Shown: positions 33,945-44,037 of the stretch, piece after piece
Numbering within the stretch: the first letter of the stretch is position 1
How the letters are laid out: each line of letters opens with the position of its first letter
Assembly (NCBI RefSeq): GCF_011174675.1
Contig: NZ_JAANIG010000006.1
Coordinates: 1 to 64,000 of the forward strand
Direction: 5' to 3'
DNA length: 64,000 nucleotides
Origin: Perlabentimonas gracilis
GTDB lineage: Bacteria > Bacteroidota > Bacteroidia > Bacteroidales > Tenuifilaceae
Position numbers and translations under genes: made by a program
Notes under the pieces: generated by a model
Told to the model about the DNA's origin: nothing
The model's database searches: none
What the model saw: the letters and a program-made list of their open reading frames with translations, nothing else

Positions 33945-35894
33945 TTAGGGTTTTATGTTTTTATCGTACATCCTTTTTATTCGAAGCACTTCGGCAACAC
34001 TCCATGCCTGCGATATGCATCCATTGGGGCGCTGAGGTGGATCACCGTCATACACTTCGGCAATGCCGCAAACCCCATGCTTCGACATGTCCTCGCAGAG
34101 GGAGTCGAGCACTGATTTTGCAATGGCATTGGCCGTTTTACCGTGAATTTTGTAGTAACCCTCAATGAAATGCCCAAGTAACCATGGCCAGGCCGTACCC
34201 TGATGGTAGGCGTTATCGCGCGTTGCCTGATCGCCTTCGTACTTCCCAGCATATCGAGGGTTTTTGGGTGCAAGGGTTCTTAGCCCTTTAGGCGTGAAAA
34301 GTTCGCGGTGAACAACGTCTAGAACGCCCCTTTTCATTTCATCGGTAATGGGGCTGTATGGGAGCGATGTGGCAAATACTTGGTTTGGCCTTACATCGAT
34401 ATTTTGTCCTTTCTCGTCAACATAATCGGCGAGGTACTGCTTGGCATCGTACCAGAATGTATCTCTAAACGACTCTGCTACCTGTTGAGCAAGTGGTTCC
34501 CACTCGCTGGCAAACTTGTTGTCCTTAAACGTTTTGGCTAGCCCAATGGTGGTCATTATAGCGTTGTACCAAAGCGCATTGATCTCAACCTGATACCCGG
34601 TTCGTGGGGTAGCGGGCAATCCGTGTACCACGGCATCCATCCATGTTAATGCTACGCCCTTATCGCCAGCCCAAATCAAGCCATTTTGGTGCATCCCAAT
34701 ATTGTATGGGAGTTGTCCGCTTCGGTAGGCATTAAGTATTCCCTTCATCTTTTTGCCGTACAACTTCCACACCTCCTCGTAGCTATTTGTGTAATCGGCA
34801 TACATATGCACGGCCCAGAAGTACCATAGGGGAGCATCAACAGAGTTGAATGCCGATGAGGTGGCATTACCCATATTTGGGAATAAGCCATCCTTAAGCT
34901 CCCTCGACATGGTGTCCAGAACGTCTTTGCATGACTTAGGATCGTCAATGGCCAGCGTTAGCCCCGGTAGAGCAATAAACGTATCGCGACCCCAGCGACC
35001 AAACCATGGGAAGCCTGCAATAACCTCGGTCTTCCGATTTCTTTTAACTATAAATTGTTGAGCAGCGTTGCTAAGGCAGTGCTCCATACTATCCTTTAGC
35101 GGCCTTTTGCTGACCTCGGCATTAAACTTACGGGTTAGCGAATTGGTTTGCTGCTCTGTGGTTGCTGCTGAGAAGATTATGCTTTCGCCCTTTTTGATGG
35201 GAACCTCGAAGTAACCCGGTACAAACAGATCCTCGTGGCCCTCGTATCCTCTATTTATCTCCTCTTTGTACTCAACGTTGTAGTACCAGTCGGGTACTGC
35301 AACAAACTCGTTCTGTTTGTTTAGCTGCATATGTAGGTAAGGAAATCCTTGGTAAAGCTTGTATTTCACTCCATTTTGGATTTCGCGATAACGTTTGTCG
35401 GCAAACAGATTCGACTTGGAAAGCTTATGAGCATTCCTGAAGGCAAGAAAAGGTTTAATCTTAATCCTGGTGGGGCTGTGAGCTTCTTTGAGAGTGTATC
35501 GAATCATGAACTGCTCCTCGTTGTGAACAAAGAGTAGCTCTTTTTCGAGTATCACACCACCCACACGGTATGTTATCTTGGGTGTGGGTTCGTAATTGAA
35601 ATCGATGATATACTTGTGTCCGCGAGGCTCGTATATGCCAGGGAAACGATGAATGCCCAAGTTAAAATCCTTGCCATGCTGCACAATGGTTTCGTCGACC
35701 GATGAGAGCAGGACGTGGTTCTCGCCGTCAAACTGATCGAGGGGGAGTACCATGAGCCCGTGGTATTTGCGGGTGTTGCAAAGCACTATGGTTGTGCTAA
35801 AATAGCCTCCGGCACGGTTGGTGCTGAGGATCTCCCTGTTAAGGGAGTATTCTAGGTTTACCAGTTCACTCTTTTCAAAAACGAGGTAGCTCAT
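33945..35894 (-). CDS. glycogen debranching enzyme (amylo-alpha-1,6-glucosidase, GDE)
   Basis: A 649-residue enzyme with an N-terminal beta-sandwich (about 1-260) and a C-terminal (alpha/alpha)6 GDE glucosidase domain (about 280-645; AGFPWFGRWGRDTFIALPGL, with the catalytic acid Asp in GRD; AWPWLLGHFIEGY later). It removes alpha-1,6 branch residues from glycogen. It is the first gene of the minus-strand operon GDE - GT4 - GH57 - synthase/phosphorylase, with spacings of 9, 37 and 42 bp. I found no clear promoter in the 260-bp gap upstream. Confidence 0.93.
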   Translation of the reverse strand: MSYLVFEKSELVNLEYSLNREILSTNRAGGYFSTTIVLCNTRKYHGLMVLPLDQFDGENHVLLSSVDETIVQHGKDFNLGIHRFPGIYEPRGHKYIIDFNYEPTPKITYRVGGVILEKELLFVHNEEQFMIRYTLKEAHSPTRIKIKPFLAFRNAHKLSKSNLFADKRYREIQNGVKYKLYQGFPYLHMQLNKQNEFVAVPDWYYNVEYKEEINRGYEGHEDLFVPGYFEVPIKKGESIIFSAATTEQQTNSLTRKFNAEVSKRPLKDSMEHCLSNAAQQFIVKRNRKTEVIAGFPWFGRWGRDTFIALPGLTLAIDDPKSCKDVLDTMSRELKDGLFPNMGNATSSAFNSVDAPLWYFWAVHMYADYTNSYEEVWKLYGKKMKGILNAYRSGQLPYNIGMHQNGLIWAGDKGVALTWMDAVVHGLPATPRTGYQVEINALWYNAIMTTIGLAKTFKDNKFASEWEPLAQQVAESFRDTFWYDAKQYLADYVDEKGQNIDVRPNQVFATSLPYSPITDEMKRGVLDVVHRELFTPKGLRTLAPKNPRYAGKYEGDQATRDNAYHQGTAWPWLLGHFIEGYYKIHGKTANAIAKSVLDSLCEDMSKHGVCGIAEVYDGDPPQRPNGCISQAWSVAEVLRIKRMYDKNIKP

Positions 35895-36113
35895 AACCAG
35901 TATTTATTATTGATGATATTTTGGAGAAGAAATTAACGCATAGCATTAGCAGGTATTTACAATTAGTTGATCAAATTATTAGCTTGAAAAAATGTAACCT
36001 TAGTAATGCATAGGTTTGCTAATGAGTGTTAGCTGTTTACACCGTCCTAATTAGCTTATACAAATTACGATATTTTAGGTATAGGTCAAATTAAATCTCT
36101 ATTATATTTTGAT

Positions 36114-36121
36114 TATTTTTG
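36114..36121 (+). promoter_or_regulatory. -7 promoter element of the first TlpA-like gene
   Basis: TATTTTTG matches TAnnTTTG, about 33 bp before the ATG at 36155. No clear -33 TTG. Confidence 0.4.
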
Positions 36122-36154
36122 CCGCAAACAATTGCACTAAACATATATAATCCA

Positions 36155-37342
36155 ATGACTTTAAAAAATCTGTATAAGTTGGCCAGTAAGTTTTTCGTTT
36201 TAATCCTCCTTTTCTTAATGGCCTCGTGTGGTAAAGCACCTAACCACATTGTCATTGAGGGTAAAGTAAGTGGGGCTGCTCACAAAAAGGTTTATCTCAG
36301 AGAAACGGGTCATGATGTGATTAGTGCCATTGACTCAACCAAAGCCGATAAGCAGGGTGAGTTTGAACTCTCGCTTAGTGCTACTAGTCCAAAATTTGTT
36401 CTGCTACAGCTAGAGGGCGAGGCTGAACCCATTATTTTACTGGTTGAACCCAAGGAGGAGATAGTGGTTAAGGGTGTTTCTGGGAACTTGTCGAGAGATT
36501 ACACCGTGTCGGGGTCAAAGGGGTCTCGATTGGTGCGCGACCTTAACTTTAGGCTAAACCAAACCATTGGAACCATTGACTCGCTATCGAAACAGTTTCG
36601 GGAAAGCCGTGAGTTGCCTCGGTTCGATACCATTAAACCTCTAATTGATAGCGCATACGATAAAACCATAAGGGAGCATAAGCGCTACACGGTGAACTTT
36701 ATTATGGAGAATAGATACAGCCTTTCGTCGATACTTGCCTTGTATCAGCAGTACGATAGGCGAACGCACGTGCTAAGCAGTCGAGACGATTTTGCCCTTT
36801 TCCAGCTGGTTGACTCCTCCCTTTACCCTTTATACCCTAACAATCTGCTTGTGGAAAATCTGCACAAGAATGTGAAGATGATTAGCAACCAGCTTAAACT
36901 TTACGATAAGCGACAAGATATGCTAAACGAGGGAGAGGTCATTCCTAAGTTGGATTACCCCTTGCTTACGGGCGATACCATTTCTCTTTCTGAGATGAGA
37001 TCAAGATTTGTACTTATCGATTTTTGGGCACTCTGGTGTAACGATTGCCAAAAAAGTATGAGCAGGTTGAGGGATATTCACCAGAAATATGCTCACCGTG
37101 GTTTTCAAATCCTTCAGGTGTCGCTCGATACGGATGCAGAAGCGCTTAACCAGTGGTATACTAATGATAGTATACCTTGGCTGGTAGCAACTGACTACAA
37201 GCAGTGGGAGTCGCCCATACTCGATTCGTTGAGCATCAACAGTATACCCTCGAATTACTTGGTGGATAGGAATGGTGTGATTCGTTCGCGAAATATTAAA
37301 ACCTCTGATCTCGACGAGGTGCTTAGCAAGCTACTTCGATAG
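36155..37342 (+). CDS. TlpA-like thioredoxin-fold lipoprotein with DUF4369 domain
   Basis: A 395-residue periplasmic lipoprotein. The ATG at 36155 puts a lipoprotein signal at the N-terminus (lipobox ending MASC). A DUF4369 beta domain (about 28-125) and a helical linker lead to a thioredoxin/TlpA domain (about 265-395) with the redox pair C295-N-D-C298 in FWALWCNDCQKS. It should reduce or isomerise disulfides in the envelope. It is followed by a paralogue of the same architecture in which the cysteines are gone. Confidence 0.9.
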   Translation: MTLKNLYKLASKFFVLILLFLMASCGKAPNHIVIEGKVSGAAHKKVYLRETGHDVISAIDSTKADKQGEFELSLSATSPKFVLLQLEGEAEPIILLVEPKEEIVVKGVSGNLSRDYTVSGSKGSRLVRDLNFRLNQTIGTIDSLSKQFRESRELPRFDTIKPLIDSAYDKTIREHKRYTVNFIMENRYSLSSILALYQQYDRRTHVLSSRDDFALFQLVDSSLYPLYPNNLLVENLHKNVKMISNQLKLYDKRQDMLNEGEVIPKLDYPLLTGDTISLSEMRSRFVLIDFWALWCNDCQKSMSRLRDIHQKYAHRGFQILQVSLDTDAEALNQWYTNDSIPWLVATDYKQWESPILDSLSINSIPSNYLVDRNGVIRSRNIKTSDLDEVLSKLLR

Positions 37343-37373
37343 GGCATCATTCCCTGCTAGTACAAAATAATGC

Positions 37374-37402
37374 TTGTTTCTAGGCAAATTTCCCTAAATT
37401 TG
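37374..37402 (+). promoter_or_regulatory. promoter of the second TlpA-like gene
   Basis: TTG (37374-37376), 18-bp spacer, TAAATTTG (37395-37402), about 41 bp before the ATG. Confidence 0.6.
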
Positions 37403-37443
37403 ACCCCGAAAATAGAAAAACTGAAAATTAATTTCATCGCATA

Positions 37444-38616
37444 ATGAACACAAGAGCACTCCTCAAATTTCTTTTTATAGCTGTATCCACAATGGTTTTG
37501 GCCTTGTCTTGCACAGATGATAAGCAATCTAAAATCGAAGGTAAAGTAGAAGGCATTGACACCCTAATGCAGGTTTCTATCCTGCGTCAGGATTTTGCAA
37601 AAACAGAGCTGCTTGAGACCATCAAGATTTCACCAAAAAAATCTACGTTTAGGTTTAAGGTGGGCGAACTAACCGAGCCCACATTCTTCCAGCTTCGCTT
37701 CGAGGGTAGGCGAAACCAATTTATGGTACTGCTGCTTGAGCCTGCCGAGAACGCTGCGGTTGAGGTTGATTTGAAGCGCTTTTCCAACTATACCGTATCG
37801 GGTGCCGATGAGTCGCTAAAAACTCAGGCCCTCACAAGGCGATTGGCCCAAACAGTTAAAACCCTCGATTCGCTTAATGTTCTGTTGAGCAAGGCAACAG
37901 CACCCGCCGAAAGGCAAAGTCTGAATGCGGAGTATGAGGCTGCTATTGATAGACAAAGGGAGTTTAGCACTCAATTTATATGGGATAACCCCATGTCGAG
38001 GGCAAGCGTGATGGCACTATACCAAAAGGTTAGCGACGATCGATTTGTGTTTGAGAGTGCCGAGGATGTGCAGCTTTTTAAGGTGGTGGCCTCATCGCTT
38101 ATTGCTCGCTACCCCGATTCCGACTACGCAAAGGGGATGTTGCAGGATATAAAAAATCAGGAAAGGGTTATTCGTTCGCATAGGCTACAGGAGCTGGTAC
38201 AGAATGTTCAGTCAACCCTACCCGAAATAGCGTTACCCAATGCTAAGGGCGATACCGTAAGCCTATCTTCGCTAAGGGGCAAGGTTATTCTGCTCGACTT
38301 TTGGGCATCGTTTAGTCAGGAGAATTTGCTTGAGAATAGAGAACTGCTTGAGCTTTATAGGCAGTACAGGGGAAGAGGGTTTGAGATATTTCAGGTGTCG
38401 CTCGATGTTGAGCGCGAGGCATGGTTAGCCGCTATAGAATCGGCCGGATTACCCTGGATAAATGTTAGCGAGCTCGACCCCAACGGATCGGTTGCTGCCG
38501 GTATGTACAACGTAACAAGGTTACCCGCCAACTACATAATCGACCGTAATTTTGAGATAGCCGCCAAGAACCTTTATGGCCGCGATTTGGAACGAAAAAT
38601 CAAGGAGCTGCTATAG
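37444..38616 (+). CDS. TlpA-like/DUF4369 lipoprotein lacking redox cysteines
   Basis: A 390-residue lipoprotein (lipobox ALSC) with the same DUF4369 - linker - thioredoxin-fold layout and length as its upstream neighbour. The active site expected as WCxxC reads DFWASFSQEN: S291 and N294 stand in for both cysteines. The C-terminal cis-Pro region (TRLPANYIID) is kept, so the fold should be intact but not redox active. It may be a binding or scaffolding protein, perhaps a partner of the active copy. It has its own promoter and is followed after 8 bp by lpxH. Confidence 0.88.
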   Translation: MNTRALLKFLFIAVSTMVLALSCTDDKQSKIEGKVEGIDTLMQVSILRQDFAKTELLETIKISPKKSTFRFKVGELTEPTFFQLRFEGRRNQFMVLLLEPAENAAVEVDLKRFSNYTVSGADESLKTQALTRRLAQTVKTLDSLNVLLSKATAPAERQSLNAEYEAAIDRQREFSTQFIWDNPMSRASVMALYQKVSDDRFVFESAEDVQLFKVVASSLIARYPDSDYAKGMLQDIKNQERVIRSHRLQELVQNVQSTLPEIALPNAKGDTVSLSSLRGKVILLDFWASFSQENLLENRELLELYRQYRGRGFEIFQVSLDVEREAWLAAIESAGLPWINVSELDPNGSVAAGMYNVTRLPANYIIDRNFEIAAKNLYGRDLERKIKELL

Positions 38617-38624
38617 GCCAAGCG

Positions 38625-39398
38625 ATGACCAAAACCAAAATCTACTTTGCATCCGATATTCACCTGGGACTGCCCAGTATTGAGGAAGGGCGTGACAGAG
38701 AAATGCTATTTGTGAAATGGCTCGATACCATTAAGCATGATGCGCAAGAGGTTTTTTTGGTAGGCGATATTTTCGACTTTTGGTACGAGTACAAAAGGGT
38801 CATACCCAAGGGCTTCACCCGTGTTCTCGGAAAAATTGCAGAGCTAACCGATTCGGGTATCCCAGTGCATTTTTTCACAGGCAACCATGATGTGTGGATG
38901 TTTGGATACTTTGAGCAGGAGCTAGGTGTGAAGATTCACCGTAACCCTATCGTGCGAGAATTCGATGGCAAATCATTTTTCATAGGTCATGGCGATGGGC
39001 TAGGTAAGGGCGATTATGGCTACAAGCTGCTTAAGGGAATATTTACCAGTAAGGTTCTACAATGGATGTTTTCTCGATTGCATCCAAACTTTGCCCTTTG
39101 GCTGGGCAATAAGTGGTCCGTTAGCAGCCGCTACTCCAAGGATATAACTTACCAGTTTAGGGGCGATGATGAGCTAATAACAAGGTTTGCACGCCAAACC
39201 CTGCTTAATCAGCATTACGATTACTTCGTTTTTGGCCATTGGCATGCACCAACCATTCATCCTTTAGGCAGTGGCTCCAGCCTTGTGATGCTTGGCGATT
39301 GGATTGTGAACAATACCTACTCGGTTTGGGAGGGCCAAAAGATGAACCTCTGCCGATTCACTTCCGATAGCAACTCGGAACCTATTGCCGAGGCATAG
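38625..39398 (+). CDS. lpxH: UDP-2,3-diacylglucosamine diphosphatase
   Basis: A 257-residue calcineurin-like phosphoesterase that cleaves UDP-2,3-diacylglucosamine to lipid X in lipid A synthesis at the inner membrane. Metal-binding motifs are complete: ASDIHLG, GDIFDFW, GNHD, GHGDGLGKGD and FGHWHAP. Its start is 8 bp after the preceding lipoprotein gene. lpxK, a later step of the same pathway, is at 58290-59384 in this window. Confidence 0.93.
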   Translation: MTKTKIYFASDIHLGLPSIEEGRDREMLFVKWLDTIKHDAQEVFLVGDIFDFWYEYKRVIPKGFTRVLGKIAELTDSGIPVHFFTGNHDVWMFGYFEQELGVKIHRNPIVREFDGKSFFIGHGDGLGKGDYGYKLLKGIFTSKVLQWMFSRLHPNFALWLGNKWSVSSRYSKDITYQFRGDDELITRFARQTLLNQHYDYFVFGHWHAPTIHPLGSGSSLVMLGDWIVNNTYSVWEGQKMNLCRFTSDSNSEPIAEA

Positions 39399-39540
39399 CA
39401 ATTAGGTTTAATAGTTAAACCTTTATTTACTCACTTAAAGGCTAGCTACCTGCATATAACTTGCCCAGAATTATTTTGTGCTTTTACATAAACCTTTGGC
39501 TAGTCGCTATGTCGAAGCAAGCCTAAGGCAAAATCAATAT

Positions 39541-40500
39541 ATGAAAGACATTCCCAAGGTTCAGCGGTCTACAACTAATAGTATTTGGCAAAGGGCTTTA
39601 AGCGGAGCTAGGCTCGCTGTGCCTCCGGCATTAAAAACGGCGGTTTGGTTAGTGAAAATTACCATACCCTTGTCGTTGGTTGTATCGCTCCTAAACTTTT
39701 TTGGAGTGGTTGGTTACGTGGCCAATTTCCTTAATCCAATATTTGGATTGATGGGCTTGCCTGGCGAGGCCTCTCTAGTTTTTATTACATCACTCTTTCT
39801 AAATATCTACTCGGCCATTGCAGTTATGACCCAATTGCCCTTAACCATAAGGGAAATAACCATTCTGGCCGTGATGTGCCTTATTGCTCATAACTTGTTT
39901 GTTGAAACAGCAGTGCAGGCCAAAACAGGGTCAAAGGCATGGCATATTGTATTGCTCCGCGTTTCGATGGCAATCATCACTGGCTTTGCCCTAAACTGGA
40001 TGCTACCCCCACAAATGCAGGGGTTTATTCCTGCGGCAAACGTTCAAGCAGCTACCGAATTTATCCCCTTCATTGTTGGGTGGGCAAAATCGGCGGTTAT
40101 CCTTACCCTAAAAATTACTATGCTGGTTACCCTGCTTATGGTTATGCAGCAGCTGCTTAAGGAGTTTGGCGCAATTAGGGTACTTTCAAAAGTATTTAGC
40201 CCAGCCCTAAAGCTTTTTGGTTTGCCTCCAAGCACATCGTTTCTATGGATTGTGGCCAATATTCTGGGGTTAGCCTACGGTTCGGCCGTGATGGTGCAGG
40301 AGGTGCGTAACGGAACGGTTACCAAGCGCGATGCCGATTTGCTCAACTACCATATCGCCCTATCGCACTCAAATCTTGAGGATATGCTGCTGTTTGTGGC
40401 CATAGGTGCACCTGCCCTATGGATTCTGATTCCAAGGTTAGTGATTGCCGCAGCCGTGGTTTGGTTTAGGCGCTGGTGGTTGTGGTGGGCAAAGCCCTAA
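39541..40500 (+). CDS. nucleoside-recognition (Gate) domain membrane protein
   Basis: A 319-residue integral membrane protein with about eight helices and two Gate-type halves. I start at the ATG at 39541 (MKDIPKVQRSTTNS); the GTG at 39478 would add an atypical extension. Proteins with this domain include the spore maturation proteins SpmA/SpmB and YjiG/YjiH-type putative transporters, so a transport role is possible but no substrate can be named. It is followed by thyA after 78 bp. Confidence 0.8.
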   Translation: MKDIPKVQRSTTNSIWQRALSGARLAVPPALKTAVWLVKITIPLSLVVSLLNFFGVVGYVANFLNPIFGLMGLPGEASLVFITSLFLNIYSAIAVMTQLPLTIREITILAVMCLIAHNLFVETAVQAKTGSKAWHIVLLRVSMAIITGFALNWMLPPQMQGFIPAANVQAATEFIPFIVGWAKSAVILTLKITMLVTLLMVMQQLLKEFGAIRVLSKVFSPALKLFGLPPSTSFLWIVANILGLAYGSAVMVQEVRNGTVTKRDADLLNYHIALSHSNLEDMLLFVAIGAPALWILIPRLVIAAAVVWFRRWWLWWAKP

Positions 40501-40578
40501 TCAATATCTCCCCAATTTTCTTTTTTGATAATAGGGCCAAATAGCCTACTTTTACATCTGCTAAAACAAACAGTAGAT

Positions 40579-41373
40579 ATGAAGCAATACCTTGATTTGC
40601 TAGACAATATACTTGAGAATGGCGTAAAAAAGGAGGATAGAACCGGTACAGGTACCATTAGCCTTTTTGGACATCAAATGCGGTTCGACCTGCAGCAAGG
40701 ATTTCCCCTGCTCACCACCAAGAAGCTCCATCTGAAATCAATAATCTACGAGTTGCTGTGGTTTCTGCAGGGCGATACAAATATAAAGTACCTTAACGAC
40801 CACGGCGTTTCCATTTGGAATGAGTGGGCCGACAAGGATGGCAACCTAGGCCCAGTGTATGGGCACCAGTGGCGCAGCTGGCCAGCTCATGATGGGAGCC
40901 AAATTGATCAAATCACGCAGGTTGTGAACTCCATTGTAAACAACCCCGACTCAAGACGACATCTGGTGTGTGCTTGGAATGTGGGCGATATCGATCGGAT
41001 GGCATTGCCACCCTGCCATATACTATTTCAGTTTTACGTTGCCAATGGCAAGCTATCGTGCCAGCTATACCAGCGAAGCGCCGATGTTTTTCTGGGTGTA
41101 CCATTCAATATAGCCTCTTACGCACTACTCACCCTTATGATGGCGCAGGTTACCGGGCTAAAGCACGGCGATTTTGTCCACACCTTTGGCGATGTGCATA
41201 TCTACTCTAACCATATAGAGCAAGTGAAGCTACAGCTAACCCGAGAGCCCCGTAAGCTGCCCACCATGGTTATAAATCCAGAGGTTAAGTCGATTTTCGA
41301 TTTTAAGTACGAAGATTTTAAGCTGGAGGGGTACGATCCGCATCCCCATATCAAGGGCAAGGTAGCCGTTTAG
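40579..41373 (+). CDS. thyA: thymidylate synthase
   Basis: A 264-residue enzyme making dTMP from dUMP with methylene-tetrahydrofolate. The ATG at 40579 ([15 protein letters not shown]) gives the same length as the E. coli enzyme. The nucleophile Cys lies in [12 protein letters not shown], with [20 protein letters not shown] and the C-terminal [12 protein letters not shown] also conserved. It is followed by folA, which regenerates the dihydrofolate this reaction produces. Confidence 0.98.
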   Translation: MKQYLDLLDNILENGVKKEDRTGTGTISLFGHQMRFDLQQGFPLLTTKKLHLKSIIYELLWFLQGDTNIKYLNDHGVSIWNEWADKDGNLGPVYGHQWRSWPAHDGSQIDQITQVVNSIVNNPDSRRHLVCAWNVGDIDRMALPPCHILFQFYVANGKLSCQLYQRSADVFLGVPFNIASYALLTLMMAQVTGLKHGDFVHTFGDVHIYSNHIEQVKLQLTREPRKLPTMVINPEVKSIFDFKYEDFKLEGYDPHPHIKGKVAV

Positions 41374-41395
41374 TAATCAAATGATTTTACAGGTA

Positions 41396-41884
41396 ATGGA
41401 TATTTCGATTATAGTAGCAGTGGCCGAGAATAATGTAATAGGAAACGATAACCAGCTAATCTGGCATATCCCTGGCGATCTTAAGCGCTTTAAGGCGCTT
41501 ACCATGGGGCACCATATCATCATGGGGCGCAAAACGTGGGAGTCAATTGGCAGGCCGTTACCCGGACGAACAAGCGTGGTGGTAACTCGAAACAAGAACT
41601 ACCAGGCCGAGGGTGCTCAGGTTGTGCATTCTCTTGATGAAGCGATTAAATTTGCAGCGGCCGATAGCGAGGTGTTTATTATTGGTGGAGGTGAGCTGTA
41701 TAGGCAGGCACTCCCTTTGGCCACCAAGCTATACCTAACTAATGTGCATCGTAGCTACGAGGGCGATGTGAGTTTCCCTGAGATTATCTCTGATGAGTGG
41801 CAAGAGGTGCGCTCCGAAAAAGGAAAGCCCACCGAAACCGATGGGCTTGAATATACTTACGTTGATTTGGAGCGTAGACCCTAG
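41396..41884 (+). CDS. folA: dihydrofolate reductase
   Basis: A 162-residue enzyme reducing dihydrofolate with NADPH. I prefer the ATG at 41396 ([16 protein letters not shown]), the usual N-terminus; the ATG at 41381 would add five residues. Conserved parts: [36 protein letters not shown] and FIIGGGELY. thyA-folA pairing is common. Its stop codon overlaps that of clpX on the other strand within CTAG. Confidence 0.97.
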   Translation: MDISIIVAVAENNVIGNDNQLIWHIPGDLKRFKALTMGHHIIMGRKTWESIGRPLPGRTSVVVTRNKNYQAEGAQVVHSLDEAIKFAAADSEVFIIGGGELYRQALPLATKLYLTNVHRSYEGDVSFPEIISDEWQEVRSEKGKPTETDGLEYTYVDLERRP

Positions 41885-43104
41885 GCTGCCTTCAGCCTTT
41901 TGATATTGGCTTTTTCCAACTTTTTGTGGGCGTACTCCAAGGTGATAACAATTTCCTTTTCTTTACCCGATGGTAGCTCAAACATTGCATCAATCATAAT
42001 AATCTCACAGATTGATCTTAGTCCCCTTGCACCAAGTTTAAACTCAATGGCCTTATCTACAATGTAATCCAGCACATCGGGTTTAATCTCCAGCTTAATT
42101 TCATCGTAGTCGAAAAGCTTCTCGTACTGCTTTATAATGGCATTCTTAGGCTCGGTTAGGATGTTCCGAAGTGTTTCTCGGTCGAGCGGGTTTAAGAATG
42201 TTATAACCGGAAGTCGCCCAATAATTTCAGGTATTAGCCCGTAAGCGCGCAGATCCTGAGGAGATATGTACTGTAACAAGTTGTTGTTGTCAACCTGATC
42301 GCGATGCTTACTAGCGCCATAGCCCACCACTTGCGTGTTTAGACGTTGAGCAATCTTTTTCTGAATCCCCTCGAACGCCCCGCCACATATAAACAGTACG
42401 TTCTTGGTGTCCACCTCAATCATTTTCTGCTCGGGATGCTTGCGTCCTCCTTGGGGTGGTACGTTTACCTTCGATCCCTCGAGCAGCTTAAGCATAGCTT
42501 GCTGAACGCCCTCGCCCGAAACGTCGCGGGTTATGGATGGGTTGTCACTCTTGCGAGCAATCTTATCTATTTCGTCTATAAAAACGATGCCTTTTTCGGC
42601 TGCTTCCACATTATAGTCGGCCGCTTGTAGCAGTCGGGTTAGGATACTCTCAACATCTTCGCCTACGTAGCCAGCCTCGGTTAGCACTGTGGCATCGACA
42701 ATGGTGAAGGGAACGTGCAGCATCCTAGCTATGGTACGAGCCAAAAGGGTTTTGCCTGTTCCTGTTTCGCCCACAAACAGTATGTTCGACTTTTCAATCT
42801 CCACATCATCGTTGGTGTTGGGTTGGAGTAGGCGTTTGTAGTGGTTGTAAACCGCAACGGATAAGTATTTTTTTGCCTCATCTTGACCAATCACATACTG
42901 ATCTAAAAACTGCTTAATTTCAATTGGTTTTAGCAGTTTGCTTTTGCTCAGTTTAAAATCGCCCTTTTTTTTGAGTTCCTCCCTTACAATCAGATTTGCT
43001 TGCTCGGCGCATAGGTCGCAAATAAATGCATCGGCACCAGCAACCAGTAGATTTGTCTCCTTCCTGGGGCGGCCACAAAATGAGCATCTGTCGCTATTCT
43101 TCAT
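41881..43104 (-). CDS. clpX: ATP-dependent Clp protease ATP-binding subunit ClpX
   Basis: A 407-residue AAA+ unfoldase that feeds tagged proteins to ClpP. The ATG at 43104 begins directly with the zinc-binding domain (CSFCGRP ... CDLCAEQ). Walker A ([13 protein letters not shown]), Walker B ([10 protein letters not shown]), the pore loop GYVGEDVE and sensor II region (GARGLRS) are all intact. clpP is not adjacent here. A TACCTTTG -7 element lies at 43133-43140. Confidence 0.98.
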   Translation of the reverse strand: MKNSDRCSFCGRPRKETNLLVAGADAFICDLCAEQANLIVREELKKKGDFKLSKSKLLKPIEIKQFLDQYVIGQDEAKKYLSVAVYNHYKRLLQPNTNDDVEIEKSNILFVGETGTGKTLLARTIARMLHVPFTIVDATVLTEAGYVGEDVESILTRLLQAADYNVEAAEKGIVFIDEIDKIARKSDNPSITRDVSGEGVQQAMLKLLEGSKVNVPPQGGRKHPEQKMIEVDTKNVLFICGGAFEGIQKKIAQRLNTQVVGYGASKHRDQVDNNNLLQYISPQDLRAYGLIPEIIGRLPVITFLNPLDRETLRNILTEPKNAIIKQYEKLFDYDEIKLEIKPDVLDYIVDKAIEFKLGARGLRSICEIIMIDAMFELPSGKEKEIVITLEYAHKKLEKANIKRLKAA

Positions 43105-43132
43105 CTTGTAATCAAAATTTATTTCGTCGGTA

Positions 43133-43140
43133 CAAAGGTA
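43133..43140 (-). promoter_or_regulatory. -7 promoter element of clpX
   Basis: Minus-strand TACCTTTG, about 28 bp before the ATG. No clear -33 at the expected spacing. Confidence 0.5.
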
Positions 43141-43198
43141 CAACATATTTTATCAATAGAAGTTTAAGTTTATGTAAAAGAGTATGCTTTCTACAGGG

Positions 43199-43231
43199 TT
43201 GACGACCAGTAATGTTGTATTTTTACTTTTG
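43199..43231 (+). promoter_or_regulatory. promoter of the ECF-sigma operon
   Basis: TTG (43199-43201), 22-bp spacer, TACTTTTG (43224-43231), about 76 bp before the first lipoprotein. This is the housekeeping type; an additional ECF-specific promoter is possible but not recognisable. Confidence 0.5.
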
Positions 43232-43307
43232 AATTGAATGTTGTTCCAACCTTTCTTTATCTTTTTTCGTCTTTAATTGTAGAACCCAAACTTTATTGCT
43301 GTGCCGT

Positions 43308-44030
43308 ATGGATGCCAAAAGGTTTTTAGCTGTTTTTGTAGCTGTAGCTACCGTTGTTTTTGGGTCATGTAAGGATGAGCTTACATTGCCTGCAACAGTT
43401 CATTTCGAATTTGGAATGGTTACGTTCCAGAATGAGGATCCTGCGCAGGGTGGGCAGAAGAGCAATGTTCCCTCCCCAAACCGATATGCCATCGAAAGCG
43501 GAGTGCTTCGTGTTGATGCCATTGAGTTTGACGGGAGGCGGAGCCATGGGAAGGATGTTTACTTTATATCGAACTTCTCTGAGGCTATAGTTTCGCAACT
43601 CGAGTCACAATCATCCAACATTAAGGTCGATTTTGATATACCTCAGGGAGAGTACAATCGGGTAGATATAACTCTGCATTTGGTAAATGGAACCGACATT
43701 CCGTTTAGGCTTGAGGGGGCTTTTTCCTATGGGCAATCAAATGTTATTCCCATACATTTTGAGTATGCCTACACCGAAGAAATAGCTATTAAGGCAAAGC
43801 CCAAAGAGGGAACAAATATTATACTTAGCAAAGAGAAGGTGAGCAATGCCAGGGTAATTGTTGATACTGAATTTCTTTTCAGGTTTTTGAACCCAGGAGT
43901 TATTGCCAATGCCAACAGGGTTGTGCAAGGAGGCGAGGAGATTATACTTATTAATCAGCTTAATAATGTGGATGTATTTAATCAAGTAGCAAACCGATTT
44001 AGCAAATCCATATCGGTGGAGTTTGAGTAA
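43308..44030 (+). CDS. hypothetical lipoprotein, first gene of the ECF operon
   Basis: A 240-residue lipoprotein (ATG at 43308, lipobox VFGSC). The body is predicted beta-rich: a segment that puts a value on an exposed residue-rich loop (IESGVLRVDAIEFDGRR), then FDIPQGEYNRVDITLHL, which resembles the 'ADLQIPAGEYTKI'-like core of DUF4382-type proteins, and a long C-terminal part. It shares that general flavour with the DUF4382 lipoprotein at the end of the same operon. No enzymatic motif is seen. It is 7 bp upstream of the sigma factor gene. Confidence 0.7.
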   Translation: MDAKRFLAVFVAVATVVFGSCKDELTLPATVHFEFGMVTFQNEDPAQGGQKSNVPSPNRYAIESGVLRVDAIEFDGRRSHGKDVYFISNFSEAIVSQLESQSSNIKVDFDIPQGEYNRVDITLHLVNGTDIPFRLEGAFSYGQSNVIPIHFEYAYTEEIAIKAKPKEGTNIILSKEKVSNARVIVDTEFLFRFLNPGVIANANRVVQGGEEIILINQLNNVDVFNQVANRFSKSISVEFE

Positions 44031-44037
44031 TTTGCCC

